Positions 37,161 to 47,690 of a stretch of DNA of 64,000 nt are shown piece after piece (position 1 is the stretch's first letter; the number at the start of each line of letters is the position of its first letter). This DNA is from Dinoroseobacter sp. (GTDB lineage Bacteria > Pseudomonadota > Alphaproteobacteria > Rhodobacterales > Rhodobacteraceae): positions 204,571 through 268,570 of the forward strand of contig JAEPNN010000005.1 in assembly GCA_017643385.1 (NCBI GenBank), in the 5' to 3' direction. A program made the position numbers and the translations under genes. The notes beneath the pieces are model-generated. The model was not told the origin of the DNA and made no database searches. It saw nothing but the letters and a program-made list of their open reading frames with translations.

Positions 37161-38017
37161 GACAGAGGAAGCTTCAATGTCCATTCAAAATCGGGTTTGA
37201 TTCTGTGTGAGTTCGTCCCGAAACGACTTGAGTTTCCAGTAAAGGCGATACTGTTCGCCCGCGCGTCCTTCGGACCAGAAACCCCATAAAACTCCAAGCC
37301 CGAAGAGCCTAGTATCCTTTCAAGAACCTTATTGGGATCTTGAACAAGATCTTCGTATCGCACCAAGACCGTATCTTCGCACCTCAAACAAACCATGCGC
37401 ACAAGAAAATTGTGCCAAATCCAACGTAAAGAAACCCGCAACGCGTTTTCCCTGCGCATTGTACGCTTCTGATCAGAACTCAGGTTTAAATTGGTTTTCG
37501 TGCGTTGCTTGGAATACGCAACCGCTCTGGGATCGCGAACGAGATGAACAACTTTTAGCTTTACCGCCTTCGAGCGTACCATCAGCGCTGCATGATAGGG
37601 CAGTTTGCCAGAATCCACGATGACGGAGCTTCGCGTAACGTCAGACAGCGCGCGATAAAGCAGATCAAACTGCATTTGGTAGACGTGAGATCGCGCATCA
37701 GAAAGACCAAAAAATAACCAGAATGGACGCCAATTGCGATGTGTCAGCATGCGATCAGATAACTTGAACGCGTCTTCTTCTTCAAAGCCGGGATCAAGTA
37801 TACGCAACCTTTGCAGCACTCGACGCCACACCGGGGATGTCGAGAACTGGTACCCATCCGCTGAGCACCAATTATCCCGCCAACCATGGTGCCAGATCTT
37901 TGGTAACTCCCCCACGGAAAGAACCCCCGACCGCAAAGATAACAGCTCGGCAAGCAACGTTGATCCGCTGCGGCCCAGTCCAGCGATGTAAATGACCGTC
38001 ACGCATTTTTCAGACAT
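37064..38017 (-). CDS. Sulfotransferase family protein (second paralogue)
   Basis: A 317-residue protein on the opposite strand from its neighbours. PAPS-loop motif AGLGRSGSTLLAELL is near residues 12-26 and VHLVRDPRAVAYSKQRTKTN near 165. VLSVGELPKIWHHGWRDNWC and VIVDSGKLPYHAALM match the same positions in the paralogue at 32613-33530, so these are two members of one subfamily acting at one locus. YEDLVQDPNKVLERILG is the typical mid-region of sulfotransferases. The 3' end overlaps the glycosyltransferase gene tail to tail. Confidence 0.82.
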   Translation of the reverse strand: MSEKCVTVIYIAGLGRSGSTLLAELLSLRSGVLSVGELPKIWHHGWRDNWCSADGYQFSTSPVWRRVLQRLRILDPGFEEEDAFKLSDRMLTHRNWRPFWLFFGLSDARSHVYQMQFDLLYRALSDVTRSSVIVDSGKLPYHAALMVRSKAVKLKVVHLVRDPRAVAYSKQRTKTNLNLSSDQKRTMRRENALRVSLRWIWHNFLVRMVCLRCEDTVLVRYEDLVQDPNKVLERILGSSGLEFYGVSGPKDARANSIAFTGNSSRFGTNSHRIKPDFEWTLKLPLSQLALISLLTLPLRFWLGYGGLFRLKTGRKAS

Positions 38018-38150
38018 ATGACTTCGCTCACGTCCGCCGCATCAATTTCAGAAGAACAAATACGCGTTCAGAATTAAGGATGGCTGAATACCCGAGGCTC
38101 AAGGTCAACACGTTTTCTTAACGGCTCTCCGGCTTAATGGCGCCGAACAA

Positions 38151-40193
38151 GTGGGGATCATACCTTTGCGACCAAAACTCGCCCTCGCACCAACCGCTCA
38201 GCAGACACCTGCAGAATTCGAAACACGACCCATGCGCCTTTCAGAGGAAAGCGTTATGGACGTTGGCGATGCGTGGGCGGTTATCTGGCGGGGGCGTCTT
38301 CGCATACTTGCTTGTATGATGATCATGGCAGCGGCGGCATGGACATATATCCAAAAGATTGCAACGCCCACATACCAAGCCACTGCCACGGTCGTACTTG
38401 AAACCCGATCCACTCAAGTCATTGATATGGAGGGTGTTATCTCGGGCCTCTCGGGTGAATCCGTTGATATTGCAACACAGGTTCAGGTGTTGCGCGCACG
38501 CAGCCTTCATGCGCGCGTGGTAGATGAGCTTGGTTTATTAGCACACCCGGATTTCGCAAAGCCGCCGCGATTTTCCGAGCTGTTTTCCTACGTTAAGTCC
38601 GTGGTTCCAATTAGAGTATTTTCAGACCTTGGTGATCCGTCTGGACCAACGCACCGAGACGAAGCGATCGATGCTGTCTCTGACATGATTTCTATTCGGA
38701 ATATCCCGAACAGTCTGGTTTTCGAAATTACAGTTGAGCACGCTAGTCCAACGCTCTCAGCTAAAATCGCAGACGCGATGGCCGCTCAATACATTAGCGA
38801 CCAACTGTCGGTGAAATCAGACGCCACCGCGCAAGCAACAAACTGGCTTTCAGAACGCGTCGTTGCATTAGAAACCGAACTGGAGGAGGCCGAGACCAAC
38901 CTGAAGACCTTTACGACCGAAACGGATCTGATAAGCGCCGAAGATCTTCTGGAAATGCAGCGGCAAGCAAAAGAGCAAAGGTTACGTATCACCCACGCGG
39001 AAGAGGAAATCACCCGACTTCAGGGGCTTGAAGGACAAGGGAATTCTGAAGAGCGCAGAAGGAACCAAGAAGCGCTTTCCCGAACAGAAAGGCTTCTTGC
39101 AAATTTGAATGATGCGCGTGTTGATCTTGATTCTAGGATCGAAGACCAATCTCAGGATTTGATCCGGCTTGAGCAACTTGAGCGGGAAACAGAAGCGACG
39201 CGATTACAATACTCTCATTTTCTTAACCGCTTCAAAGAAACGAGCGTCCAAGAAGGCATCCAGCGCGCAGACAGCCGAATTCTGTCCCCTGCGTTTGTCC
39301 CGACTGACCCGTCCTCGCCCCGCAAAGTACTAATCTTAGCAATGGGCATCAGCGTCGGACTACTTGTTGGAATTGCCTGGGTTCTACTTCGTGAAGGCCG
39401 TCAAGTTGGCTTTCGGAGTGGGTTGCAATTGGAACTCGCAACAGGCTTGGCGGTTATGGGCCAAATCCCCCGCACAAAGCGGAACTCCCGCAAGTTTATG
39501 ACAAAGACGTTAGCCTCTAGGCGCACGACATCCTTCTCCGAAGCGGTCAGGAACTTGCGGACTTCAATCCTTGCGACCAACTTTAAGGCTCCGCCTCAAG
39601 TTATTATGTTGTCGTCTTCTGTTCCATCCGAAGGCAAGACAACCCAGTCAATTGCCCTCGCACAACAGCTTGGCGCCTTGGGCAAAAGCGTACTTCTGAT
39701 CGAAGGCGATGTGCGTCGGCGGGTTTTCCAGCATTACTTTCCGCTTCATGGCAAACAGGGCCTACTCAGTGCTATTTCCGGCGACAGCAGTCTTGAGACC
39801 TTGGTTCATACCGACCAGCGGTTAGGGATAGATGTGCTCGCGGGCGAGGCCAGCGAAATCAATGCCGCGGATCTTTTTGAGTCTGCGCAATTTGCGCGCT
39901 TCATGCGGATTATCTGCGATCAATATGACCATATTGTCATCGACACACCGCCTGTGCTCGCAGTTCCGGATGCACGTGTGATCGGTCGGTATGCAGACGC
40001 GATCCTTTACGTAGTTCGCTGGGACTACACCAATGCGCACCAAGTCAGTGAAGGTTTGTCACAATTCGAGACAAGCGGGCTACGCGTCAGTGGTTTGATC
40101 CTGAGCCAGATCGATCCGAAAGGGATGAAGCGCTATGGTTACAGCAGTTACTATGGGGCTGCCGGTTCTAGCTACTATACCGCATCTGCCTAG
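38151..40193 (+). CDS. Polysaccharide co-polymerase with tyrosine kinase domain (Wzc/BY-kinase)
   Basis: About 680 residues. The N-terminal Wzz part has membrane helix 1 (LRILACMMIMAAAAWTYI), a long periplasmic coiled coil (about 230-370), and helix 2 (ILAMGISVGLLVGIAWVLL). The kinase domain has Walker A (SSSVPSEGKTTQS near 485), Walker A' (SVLLIEGDVRR) and Walker B (HIVIDTPPVLAVPDA). The C-terminus is a Tyr cluster (RYGYSSYYGAAGSSYYTASA) as in Wzc, the site of autophosphorylation. It controls chain length and export. The start may be GTG 38151, ATG 38232, or ATG 38256, which has the best ribosome site (AGGAA). No initiating glycosyltransferase, flippase or Wza is in the window. Confidence 0.9.
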   Translation: MGIIPLRPKLALAPTAQQTPAEFETRPMRLSEESVMDVGDAWAVIWRGRLRILACMMIMAAAAWTYIQKIATPTYQATATVVLETRSTQVIDMEGVISGLSGESVDIATQVQVLRARSLHARVVDELGLLAHPDFAKPPRFSELFSYVKSVVPIRVFSDLGDPSGPTHRDEAIDAVSDMISIRNIPNSLVFEITVEHASPTLSAKIADAMAAQYISDQLSVKSDATAQATNWLSERVVALETELEEAETNLKTFTTETDLISAEDLLEMQRQAKEQRLRITHAEEEITRLQGLEGQGNSEERRRNQEALSRTERLLANLNDARVDLDSRIEDQSQDLIRLEQLERETEATRLQYSHFLNRFKETSVQEGIQRADSRILSPAFVPTDPSSPRKVLILAMGISVGLLVGIAWVLLREGRQVGFRSGLQLELATGLAVMGQIPRTKRNSRKFMTKTLASRRTTSFSEAVRNLRTSILATNFKAPPQVIMLSSSVPSEGKTTQSIALAQQLGALGKSVLLIEGDVRRRVFQHYFPLHGKQGLLSAISGDSSLETLVHTDQRLGIDVLAGEASEINAADLFESAQFARFMRIICDQYDHIVIDTPPVLAVPDARVIGRYADAILYVVRWDYTNAHQVSEGLSQFETSGLRVSGLILSQIDPKGMKRYGYSSYYGAAGSSYYTASA

Positions 40194-40334
40194 TCCTCGC
40201 TCATCGTCACCAATTCAGGCTTGATCCGAGGGCTGTTGCGTTTTGAGATACACTCTTGTTCCAGCTTTACCCTGTTCCCCGCCCTGTGGATAACGTAGGT
40301 CATAAAGGTTAATCCTTTGACGCAAGGCGTGCCT

Positions 40335-43300
40335 ATGTCGATCACTGCTAGTATTTCTCACCTTACCCATTATCGGTACGACCGGCCCGTCTCGCTAGGT
40401 CCACAGATCATCCGCCTGCGCCCCGCACCACATTCGAGAACACGCGTAATATCGCACAGCCTCACGGTCACGCCCGAGAAGCACTTCGTGAACCACCAGC
40501 AGGACCCCTATGGGAACTGGCTTGCGCGCTTCGTGTTCCCGGAACCCGTGCGAGAGTTCAAAATCGAAGTGGACCTCGTGGCGGACATGAGCGTCTACAA
40601 TCCGTTCGATTTCTTTGTCGAGGAAGCCGCAGAAAGTTGGCCGTTTCACTATGCGGACGACTTGAAGTCTGACCTTAAAATGTACCGCCGACCCGAGAAA
40701 AACGCGCAGGCCTTCAAAGATTACATGCACGACGTCCCCAAGGCAGCTGAACGAACCATCGATTTTCTGGTTGCCCTGAACACCAAGGTTGCAACCGACA
40801 TCGACTATGTGATCCGGATGGAGCCCGGCGTGCAAACCGCCGATGAAACGCTAACTAAGGGACGCGGGTCGTGCCGGGATTCCAGTTGGCTTCTCATCCA
40901 GATGCTGCGTTCACTGGGCTTTGCTGCGCGGTTTGTCTCGGGCTACCTGATCCAGCTGAAACCTGACCTCAAGGCGCTCGACGGACCGTCAGGTACCGAT
41001 CACGACTTCACGGACCTGCATGCCTGGGCCGAAGTGTTTATACCGGGTGCAGGTTGGATCGGATTAGATCCAACAAGCGGTTTGCTGACCGGCGAGAGCC
41101 ATATTCCACTGGCCGCAACACCACACTACCGCAGCGCTGCACCAATCTCGGGACTGGCGAGCGAAGCGGAGGTCAGCTTCGATTTTGATATGACCGTTAC
41201 TCGGACGGCCGAGCACCCAAGGATTACCAAACCATTCTCTGACGCGGCCTGGGGCGCTCTGGATAAGCTTGGTAAGAAAGTAGATGAGCATCTTACCAAA
41301 GGAGACGTTCGTCTCACGATGGGAGGTGAGCCCACTTTTGTGTCGATCGACGATTTTGAAACACCGGAATGGAACACCGATGCCGTCGGACCGACAAAGC
41401 GTGCGCGCGCAGACGAACTGATCCGCAAGCTCCGGGAGCGTTTCGCACCCGGCGGCATGCTGCATTACGGTCAGGGAAAATGGTACCCGGGTGAAACGCT
41501 GCCCCGCTGGACGTTTTCGCTGTACTGGCGCGGTGATGGCAAGCCAATCTGGAACAACCAGGATCTGATCGCTTCGGAAAAGGCGGATCAGGACCTGACG
41601 CACAAACACGCCAAAGCCTTACTTAAAGATGTGGCGCAGAGGCTGGACGTTCCCAAGAAGAACGTCATTGCCGCTTATGAAGATCCCGGAGAGTGGTTAC
41701 TGCGGGAAGCCAATTTGCCCAATAACGTAACGCCGGCGAATTCTGAGCTGGAAGATGCCGAAGCACGCCACAGAATTGCGCGCGTGTTCGATCGCGGGCT
41801 GACAAAGCCTGCCGGTTACGCCCTGCCCATTCAACGCTGGCAAGCTGATGACAGCTATCGCCCCTACAAATGGCGTTCAGAGCGTTGGAAGTTACGCAGA
41901 AAGCATTTGTTCCTGATCCCCGGCGATAGCCCGGTGGGATACCGCTTGCCTCTGAACGCATTGCCTTTTGTCGAAAAGGTTAGCTACCCCTACACCTATC
42001 CGGCCGACCCCGCGCTGCTGAACAAGGACCTTCCCGAACCAGAAGACCTTGCACGCCCGGACCGCCGCGAACGTCCACCGCAACACGTCGAAACCGTCGG
42101 TACATCTGTCGCGCAAGGCCCAGGGCAAGTTTTCACCGCACTTGGTCCAGTGCGCACTGCGTTAAGCATCGAGGCCCGCGACGGAAAGCTCTGTGTGTTC
42201 CTGCCACCTGTTGAACGTGCAGAAGACTATCTGGAACTGATCGCGGCCATTGAAGGCGCCGCGTCTGATGCGGAAATGCCTATTCACATCGAGGGGTATG
42301 CACCCCCAAGTGATGATCGGTTGAATGTCATTCGTGTGGCGCCAGACCCCGGCGTACTAGAGGTCAATATTCACCCAGCAAGAAGCTGGGAAGACACCAA
42401 AGCCATCACCGAGGCTGTGTACGAAGAAGCACGTCAGTGCCGATTGGGCGCTGACAAGTTCATGATCGACGGGCGACACACAGGCACTGGCGGTGGAAAT
42501 CATGTCGTTGTTGGTGGAGCCAGTGCGCTCGATAGCCCGTTTTTGCGTCGTCCCGATCTGTTGAAAAGTCTGCTCCTGCATTGGAACAGGCATCCCAGCC
42601 TGTCCTATCTGTTCTCGGGTGTCTTTGTCGGGCCAACCTCACAAGCGCCTCGCATTGATGAGGCGCGCACAGACAGCCTTTATGAACTAGAGATCGCACT
42701 CAGCCAGATTCCGGCACCGGGAGAGGGTATTATACCCGAGCCTTGGCTGGTGGATCGGCTGCTGCGAAATGCCTTGATTGATGTAACGGGCAATACACAC
42801 CGGACAGAAATCTGTATCGACAAGCTCTACTCACCGGATGGACCCACAGGACGCCTAGGTTTGGTGGAATTCCGCGGGTTTGAAATGCCACCAAACGCGC
42901 GCATGAGTTTAGCCCAACAGGTTCTGATCCGTGCACTGATCGCCCGGTTCTGGGAAGCACCAATAAAAGGTAACCTGACGCGTTGGGGTCGCCAACTGCA
43001 TGATCGCTTCATGCTGCCACACTATATTTGGGACGATTTCATCGAGGTTTGCGCCGATCTCAAGAACCATGGCTTTGATGTCGATCCGGCCTGGTTCACC
43101 GCCCAGTCCGAGTTCCGCTTTCCATTCTGTGGTGCGGTCACGTATGAAGGGGTCGAACTTGAACTGCGTCAGGCGCTTGAGCCCTGGCACGTTCTGGGAG
43201 AAACCGGCGCGATTGGGGGCACCGTGCGCTATACGGACAGTTCAGTAGAACGATTGCAAGTAAAGCTGACCGCAGCAGATCCGTCTCGCTACGCGGTGAT

Positions 43301-43667
43301 GGTGAATGGCCGCAAGGTCCCTCTAACCAGCACATCGAAAACCGGAACCTCGGTCGCTGGCGTGCGCTACAAAGCCTGGCAGCCAGCCCAATCCTTGCAC
43401 CCAACCCTGCCCGTCGATGCGCCGCTGACCTTTGACATCTACGACACTTGGACAGGACGTGCATTGGGTGGGTGCCGCTATCACGTGGCTCATCCCGGGG
43501 GGCGCAACTACGATACCTTCCCCGTGAATGGCAATGAAGCAGAAGCGCGTCGCCTTGCCCGGTTCGAGGCGTTCGGTCACACCGCAGGCACGTACGATCC
43601 GGCGCCGGAACATGCACACCCCGAAACGCCGCTCACCCTTGATCTCAGACGCGGTGTCCATGTCTGA
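40335..43667 (+). CDS. Transglutaminase-like protease fused to DUF2126 putative amidoligase
   Basis: About 1110 residues from ATG 40335; TTG 40317 is a possible alternative. Residues about 1-80 form the bacterial transglutaminase N-terminal region ([20 protein letters not shown]). The transglutaminase core holds Cys 180 in [11 protein letters not shown], the His in [12 protein letters not shown], and the Asp in GLDPTSGLL, a full triad. The rest is the DUF2126 domain (Pfam PF09899, putative amidoligase) with [20 protein letters not shown] and [20 protein letters not shown]. Such proteins occur with permuted ATP-grasp and alpha-E proteins in predicted peptide-modification systems. The downstream genes overlap by 8 and 4 bases, so the triad is one operon. 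Function is unproven. Confidence 0.88.
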   Translation: MSITASISHLTHYRYDRPVSLGPQIIRLRPAPHSRTRVISHSLTVTPEKHFVNHQQDPYGNWLARFVFPEPVREFKIEVDLVADMSVYNPFDFFVEEAAESWPFHYADDLKSDLKMYRRPEKNAQAFKDYMHDVPKAAERTIDFLVALNTKVATDIDYVIRMEPGVQTADETLTKGRGSCRDSSWLLIQMLRSLGFAARFVSGYLIQLKPDLKALDGPSGTDHDFTDLHAWAEVFIPGAGWIGLDPTSGLLTGESHIPLAATPHYRSAAPISGLASEAEVSFDFDMTVTRTAEHPRITKPFSDAAWGALDKLGKKVDEHLTKGDVRLTMGGEPTFVSIDDFETPEWNTDAVGPTKRARADELIRKLRERFAPGGMLHYGQGKWYPGETLPRWTFSLYWRGDGKPIWNNQDLIASEKADQDLTHKHAKALLKDVAQRLDVPKKNVIAAYEDPGEWLLREANLPNNVTPANSELEDAEARHRIARVFDRGLTKPAGYALPIQRWQADDSYRPYKWRSERWKLRRKHLFLIPGDSPVGYRLPLNALPFVEKVSYPYTYPADPALLNKDLPEPEDLARPDRRERPPQHVETVGTSVAQGPGQVFTALGPVRTALSIEARDGKLCVFLPPVERAEDYLELIAAIEGAASDAEMPIHIEGYAPPSDDRLNVIRVAPDPGVLEVNIHPARSWEDTKAITEAVYEEARQCRLGADKFMIDGRHTGTGGGNHVVVGGASALDSPFLRRPDLLKSLLLHWNRHPSLSYLFSGVFVGPTSQAPRIDEARTDSLYELEIALSQIPAPGEGIIPEPWLVDRLLRNALIDVTGNTHRTEICIDKLYSPDGPTGRLGLVEFRGFEMPPNARMSLAQQVLIRALIARFWEAPIKGNLTRWGRQLHDRFMLPHYIWDDFIEVCADLKNHGFDVDPAWFTAQSEFRFPFCGAVTYEGVELELRQALEPWHVLGETGAIGGTVRYTDSSVERLQVKLTAADPSRYAVMVNGRKVPLTSTSKTGTSVAGVRYKAWQPAQSLHPTLPVDAPLTFDIYDTWTGRALGGCRYHVAHPGGRNYDTFPVNGNEAEARRLARFEAFGHTAGTYDPAPEHAHPETPLTLDLRRGVHV

Positions 43668-46053
43668 CACACCTGTTGCTTCGCACAGCAGGGATCGGTC
43701 CCAAACGAATGCCGTGTCTCATCTTCTGCGGAACTACAGTCCACAAGACCTTTCGGCAGACGAACTTTTTGACAGCAACGGGGCCGTTCGCCCTGTTTGG
43801 AATGACTTTCTACATCACCTCGCTGGCCTGTCAGACGATGCTGTGGCTACTCGCTTTCGCCGCGGCAACCAGTACCTGCGCGATGTGGGAGTTTTCTACA
43901 GAAAATACGGTGACAAAAGCGCTGATGAGCGCGATTGGCCGCTAAGCCCCATACCAGTTCTGCTTACCGCATCGGAATGGGAAGAGATCTCGACCGGGTT
44001 GATCCAGCGTGCTGATCTGCTGGAACAGGTCGCTGCCGATCTCTATGGGCCCGCGCAACTGGTCCAAAACGGTCATCTGCCCGCCAGTCTTGTTGCCCAT
44101 ACACCCGGCTGGTTGCGCCCGATGGTGGGCACCGCCCCTTCTTCAGGGAAGTTTCTGAATTTTCTTGCCTTCGAGGTTGGACGCGGTCCATCTGGTCAAT
44201 GGTGGGTGCTGGGGGATCGGACGGATGCTCCGTCAGGTGCGGGGTTTGCACTTGAAAACCGTGTTGCAACGACCCGCGTATTTCCCAACTTCTATGCCCA
44301 TGCGAACGTCCAACGGCTTGCAGGGTTCTTCCAGGACTTTCGCAACCAGCTTTCAAACCTGCGTCTCAACCCCGATGAACCCATTGGTCTGCTGACGCCC
44401 GGCCAGATGAATGATGGCTTCTTTGAGCACGCATATCTGGCGCGTTATCTTGGGCTGTTGCTGGTCGAAGGTGAAGATCTGGTCGTCAAGAACGACCGGA
44501 TGCACGTACGCACGGTAGAAGGACTTCGCCCGATCAGCGTTCTTTGGCGCAGGCTGGATTCAGAGTTTCTCGATCCGCTGGAGCTAAACGAAGACAGTGC
44601 ATTGGGGACACCCGGTTTTCTGGAAGTGGTGCGTGCCGGAAATCTGTCGACGATTAATGCACCCGGTGCGGGTTTCCTTGAAAACCGTGGATTCATGGCT
44701 TTCCTGCCGCAGCTTTGCGAGGTGCTGACAGGTCGGAAGCTGGCCTTGCCAAACATCGCGACCTGGTGGTGTGGCCAAAAAGAAGAGCGGGCACATGTCC
44801 TGTCTAATCTCGATCGGTTACGGCTTGTTCCAACCATGGGGGTTGAACCTGCAACTGATACCCAGCCATTGGCTTCCGATCTGGACCGGTTCCTAACTGC
44901 GCAGGGTGAGTTCTTTGTCGGTCAGGAAGCAGCGACAAAATCCACCACCCCTGTCTGGGAGAACGGAGGTCTTGTTTCAAGACCAATGACGTTGCGAGTG
45001 TTTCTGGCCCGTACCGATCAGGGTTGGAAAGTGTTGCCTGGTGGGTACGCGCGCGTCGGCACAGGTACGAAATCCAATCCACTGGGCATGCAAGAAGGGG
45101 GCTCGGTGTCAGACGTTTGGGTCATAAACCCCGAACGACAGAAGACAGCTGCAACGCCAAGCCTGATCAAGGGAGAAGCCGCAAGCCTTGCACAAGGCAC
45201 AGCCCTTCCCGCGCGCGCTGCCGATAACTTGTTTTGGCTGGGTCGCTACATCGAGCGCGCTGAGTGTGCCATGCGGGCGTTTCGGGCGTATCACGGACTT
45301 CTTGGAACCGGCGCCTCACCCGACGATCCCTTGCCCGAACTGATCCAGAAGAACCTGCTTTTCAGCCCAACCAACAGCACCAAAGCTATGGCCTTCGCGT
45401 TTGAAGATCCCGTGGCTCAGGCGCAATTCTGTGCAGCAAAGATCCGCGATCGTTTCTCTGTGGATGGGATGCTCGCGCTGAAGGACCTGGCAAACGCGTC
45501 CAGGGTTCTGTCAGAACGCCCTGTACCGCTGGAAGAAGTACCATCAATCGTCGGGACACTACTGACCAAAGTGACCGGTTTTGCCGGGCTGGTGCATGAA
45601 AACATGTACCGATCAACCGGATGGCGCTTCCTCAGCCTCGGGCTTTCTATTGAACGCGCCGCTCAAACCGCAAAACTGCTTTCAGATACGCTGCTGCCTT
45701 CTGCACCTGAAGGGGTCTTCGACCTTGCGCTGGAACTATGCGATAGCGTGATGTCGCACCGCGCAAGATACTTCTCGGCGCCCAGCGCGACCACGGTATG
45801 TGATCTAGTGGTGCTTGACGTGCGCAATCCAAGGTCGGTCCATTACCATATCTCTCGCGCACGCGAACACATTGCGGCCCTGCCCAAGCGCAACGGCCAA
45901 CACGGACTTTCGGAATGCGAACGCCTCGCCTTGCAGCTTGAAACGAGAATGACGGTCGATTTACCAGACCAGCTAACCTCGGACGGTCTTTTGGCATTAA
46001 GAACCGAGATCTGGGCCCTGTCAGACCATATCGCTGCCGAGTATCTGAAATGA
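43660..46053 (+). CDS. Circularly permuted ATP-grasp enzyme fused to alpha-E domain (DUF404/407-DUF403)
   Basis: A 797-residue fusion from ATG 43660 (8-base overlap with the previous gene). The N-terminal two thirds are the permuted ATP-grasp (COG2308) region: [100 protein letters not shown]. These indicate ATP-dependent ligation of a carboxylate and an amine. The last third is the all-helical alpha-E region: [57 protein letters not shown]. In many bacteria these two parts are separate genes, so the fusion is a useful marker of interaction. The substrate is unknown. Confidence 0.88.
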   Translation: MSDTPVASHSRDRSQTNAVSHLLRNYSPQDLSADELFDSNGAVRPVWNDFLHHLAGLSDDAVATRFRRGNQYLRDVGVFYRKYGDKSADERDWPLSPIPVLLTASEWEEISTGLIQRADLLEQVAADLYGPAQLVQNGHLPASLVAHTPGWLRPMVGTAPSSGKFLNFLAFEVGRGPSGQWWVLGDRTDAPSGAGFALENRVATTRVFPNFYAHANVQRLAGFFQDFRNQLSNLRLNPDEPIGLLTPGQMNDGFFEHAYLARYLGLLLVEGEDLVVKNDRMHVRTVEGLRPISVLWRRLDSEFLDPLELNEDSALGTPGFLEVVRAGNLSTINAPGAGFLENRGFMAFLPQLCEVLTGRKLALPNIATWWCGQKEERAHVLSNLDRLRLVPTMGVEPATDTQPLASDLDRFLTAQGEFFVGQEAATKSTTPVWENGGLVSRPMTLRVFLARTDQGWKVLPGGYARVGTGTKSNPLGMQEGGSVSDVWVINPERQKTAATPSLIKGEAASLAQGTALPARAADNLFWLGRYIERAECAMRAFRAYHGLLGTGASPDDPLPELIQKNLLFSPTNSTKAMAFAFEDPVAQAQFCAAKIRDRFSVDGMLALKDLANASRVLSERPVPLEEVPSIVGTLLTKVTGFAGLVHENMYRSTGWRFLSLGLSIERAAQTAKLLSDTLLPSAPEGVFDLALELCDSVMSHRARYFSAPSATTVCDLVVLDVRNPRSVHYHISRAREHIAALPKRNGQHGLSECERLALQLETRMTVDLPDQLTSDGLLALRTEIWALSDHIAAEYLK

Positions 46054-46934
46054 TCTATGATATCCGGCTGGTTTTGACCCACTTCTACGCGCAATCCGCC
46101 GATGTCGGGCGGCACCGGCTCCGCGTGGTTCCAATCGATATCCCAGAATGCCAGTCCGTCATTTCATGGAGCTTGACTGGCGACCCAACACCGTCTGAGC
46201 GCCGCGACAGCTTGGATTTCTTCGGGAATACAGCCAGTTTCATTGCCCATGATATTCAACACAACGCCATGCAAATAGAAATGAAGGCGCGTGTCGAACG
46301 CAAACCACATATGCCCGCAGCAGATCTGAGCCCTGCAGTGCGAGACCTGCAGCAAGACATCTGCCGCGTGTCCGATCTGAAACCGGCGTCTCCACATCAT
46401 TTTCTCGGCTCATCACCGCGCATCCAACCCTCAGCAGAGGTGACCGACTACGCGCGTGGGGTTACCAAATCCGCGGGAACCACAAAGTCTGCGGCTTGGC
46501 AGATGTGCGAGGCGTTGCATCATGACCTTCTATTTGATGACAGAGCTACGACCGTTGACACACCACTAGAGGTCGCCTTCGCTCAAAAACGTGGGGTCTG
46601 TCAGGATTTCGCGCATATCATGATCGCTGGGTTGCGTGGCATCGGTATTCCAACCCGATATGTCAGCGGCTACCTGCGAACGCAGCCACCCGAGGGTCAG
46701 GCGAGACTGGAAGGCGCGGATGCAATGCATGCCTGGGTCAGCGTGTGGTGCGGTGGCAATCTCGGTTGGGTGGAACTTGACCCGACGAATGGGATTGAAG
46801 TGAACACCGACCATATCGTCGTTGGATACGGCCGAGATTATACCGACGTTTCACCAATCAAAGGGATGTTACGATCAACGGGACAAGCGAGTGTTAGTCA
46901 AGCTGTTGATGTCATTTCAATTGAGACGATCTAG
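46050..46934 (+). CDS. Transglutaminase-like cysteine peptidase of the ATP-grasp/alpha-E locus
   Basis: A 294-residue protein with an ATGA overlap to the preceding gene. The N-terminal region (YDIRLVLTHFYAQSADVGRH) is the beta-rich domain typical of bacterial transglutaminase-like proteins. The core carries Cys 184 in RGVCQDFAHIMIAGLRGIGI, the His in DAMHAWVSVWCGG, and the Asp in VELDPTNGIEVNTDH, so the catalytic triad is complete. These proteins are more often peptidases than cross-linking enzymes, and could trim what the ATP-grasp partner builds. No signal peptide is seen, so cytoplasmic action is likely. Confidence 0.88.
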   Translation: MIYDIRLVLTHFYAQSADVGRHRLRVVPIDIPECQSVISWSLTGDPTPSERRDSLDFFGNTASFIAHDIQHNAMQIEMKARVERKPHMPAADLSPAVRDLQQDICRVSDLKPASPHHFLGSSPRIQPSAEVTDYARGVTKSAGTTKSAAWQMCEALHHDLLFDDRATTVDTPLEVAFAQKRGVCQDFAHIMIAGLRGIGIPTRYVSGYLRTQPPEGQARLEGADAMHAWVSVWCGGNLGWVELDPTNGIEVNTDHIVVGYGRDYTDVSPIKGMLRSTGQASVSQAVDVISIETI

Positions 46935-46997
46935 GTCGCAAAGAGCGCACGGTTATTGGCGCCATGTAAAAGACGAAATCATCTGCCCCTTGTCAGA

Positions 46998-47582
46998 CTA
47001 GCGATACTGCAACAGCGCCGCTGCCATATGCGCCCAATCCTCTGCCATTGCGTCAACAGAGACCTCGACAGCGTCTTTTGTGATGCAATAGCCCTCAAGT
47101 ATGGGCAGCATTGCTGCGGCGACACGCTCAACTTTCATTGGCGCCGCGCGATCTCCCATTACACGTTCCAAAACCTCACAGTAGAACGCAAGAAGCCGCG
47201 TGTAGTAGATTTTCAATGCCTCGCGCATTTTGGCCGAATGGCTCGAAGCGGCCCAGATTTCTTTGTAGATTGTCGCGCAGCGTTCAAAATCTGGCGCGCT
47301 TAAAGCCTGCACAAACATCTGCTTCAATGCCTCAACAACATCCGTTGGTAGATCCGCTGGTGGTTCCTGAAATCGTTCCTCATAGGGCTCTAGAAACCTC
47401 AAAAGCAGGGCCAAGAGCACATCTTCGCGTGTGGCGAAATGATATTGTAAATTGCCCAAGCTGATCTCCGCACGGTTAGCGATCTTTCGCATGGTCAGCG
47501 CCCCGTTTCCGACCTCCACCAGCAAGGTTTCAGTTTCGTCGAGGATACGGTTACGGCGAGTATCTGCACTCATTCTGGTCAT
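46998..47582 (-). CDS. TetR-family repressor divergent from the quinone-oxidoreductase-like gene
   Basis: A regulator of about 194 residues. The helix-turn-helix (GALTMRKIANRAEISLGNLQ, YHFATREDVLLALL) is standard for TetR. The C-terminal ligand domain is helical (FVQALSAPDFERCATIYKEI). The start may be ATG 47582 or ATG 47573; TTG 47600 would extend it. It faces the oxidoreductase gene across 108 bases that hold three palindromes with the same half-sites, so it very likely represses that gene and itself. The ligand is unknown. Confidence 0.85.
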   Translation of the reverse strand: MTRMSADTRRNRILDETETLLVEVGNGALTMRKIANRAEISLGNLQYHFATREDVLLALLLRFLEPYEERFQEPPADLPTDVVEALKQMFVQALSAPDFERCATIYKEIWAASSHSAKMREALKIYYTRLLAFYCEVLERVMGDRAAPMKVERVAAAMLPILEGYCITKDAVEVSVDAMAEDWAHMAAALLQYR

Positions 47583-47610
47583 CTCACGTTCATGTAACAA
47601 CGAAGTATTT

Positions 47611-47675
47611 AGGTCTATTGACCCAAAAGGTCAAATGACCTAAGTGGCGGCTGATTAAACTAGGTCACTTGACCT
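47611..47675. promoter_or_regulatory. Three phased palindromic operators for the divergent TetR regulator
   Basis: Three 14-base sites share the form AGGTC-N4-GACCT: 47611-47624 (AGGTCTATTGACCC, one mismatch), 47628-47641 (AGGTCAAATGACCT) and 47662-47675 (AGGTCACTTGACCT). Starts are 17 and 34 bases apart, exactly one and two units. They occupy the gap between the TetR gene and the oxidoreductase, and the third sits just before the AGGAG ribosome site of the latter. Confidence 0.75.
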
Positions 47676-47690
47676 ATAGGAGATTTTGCC

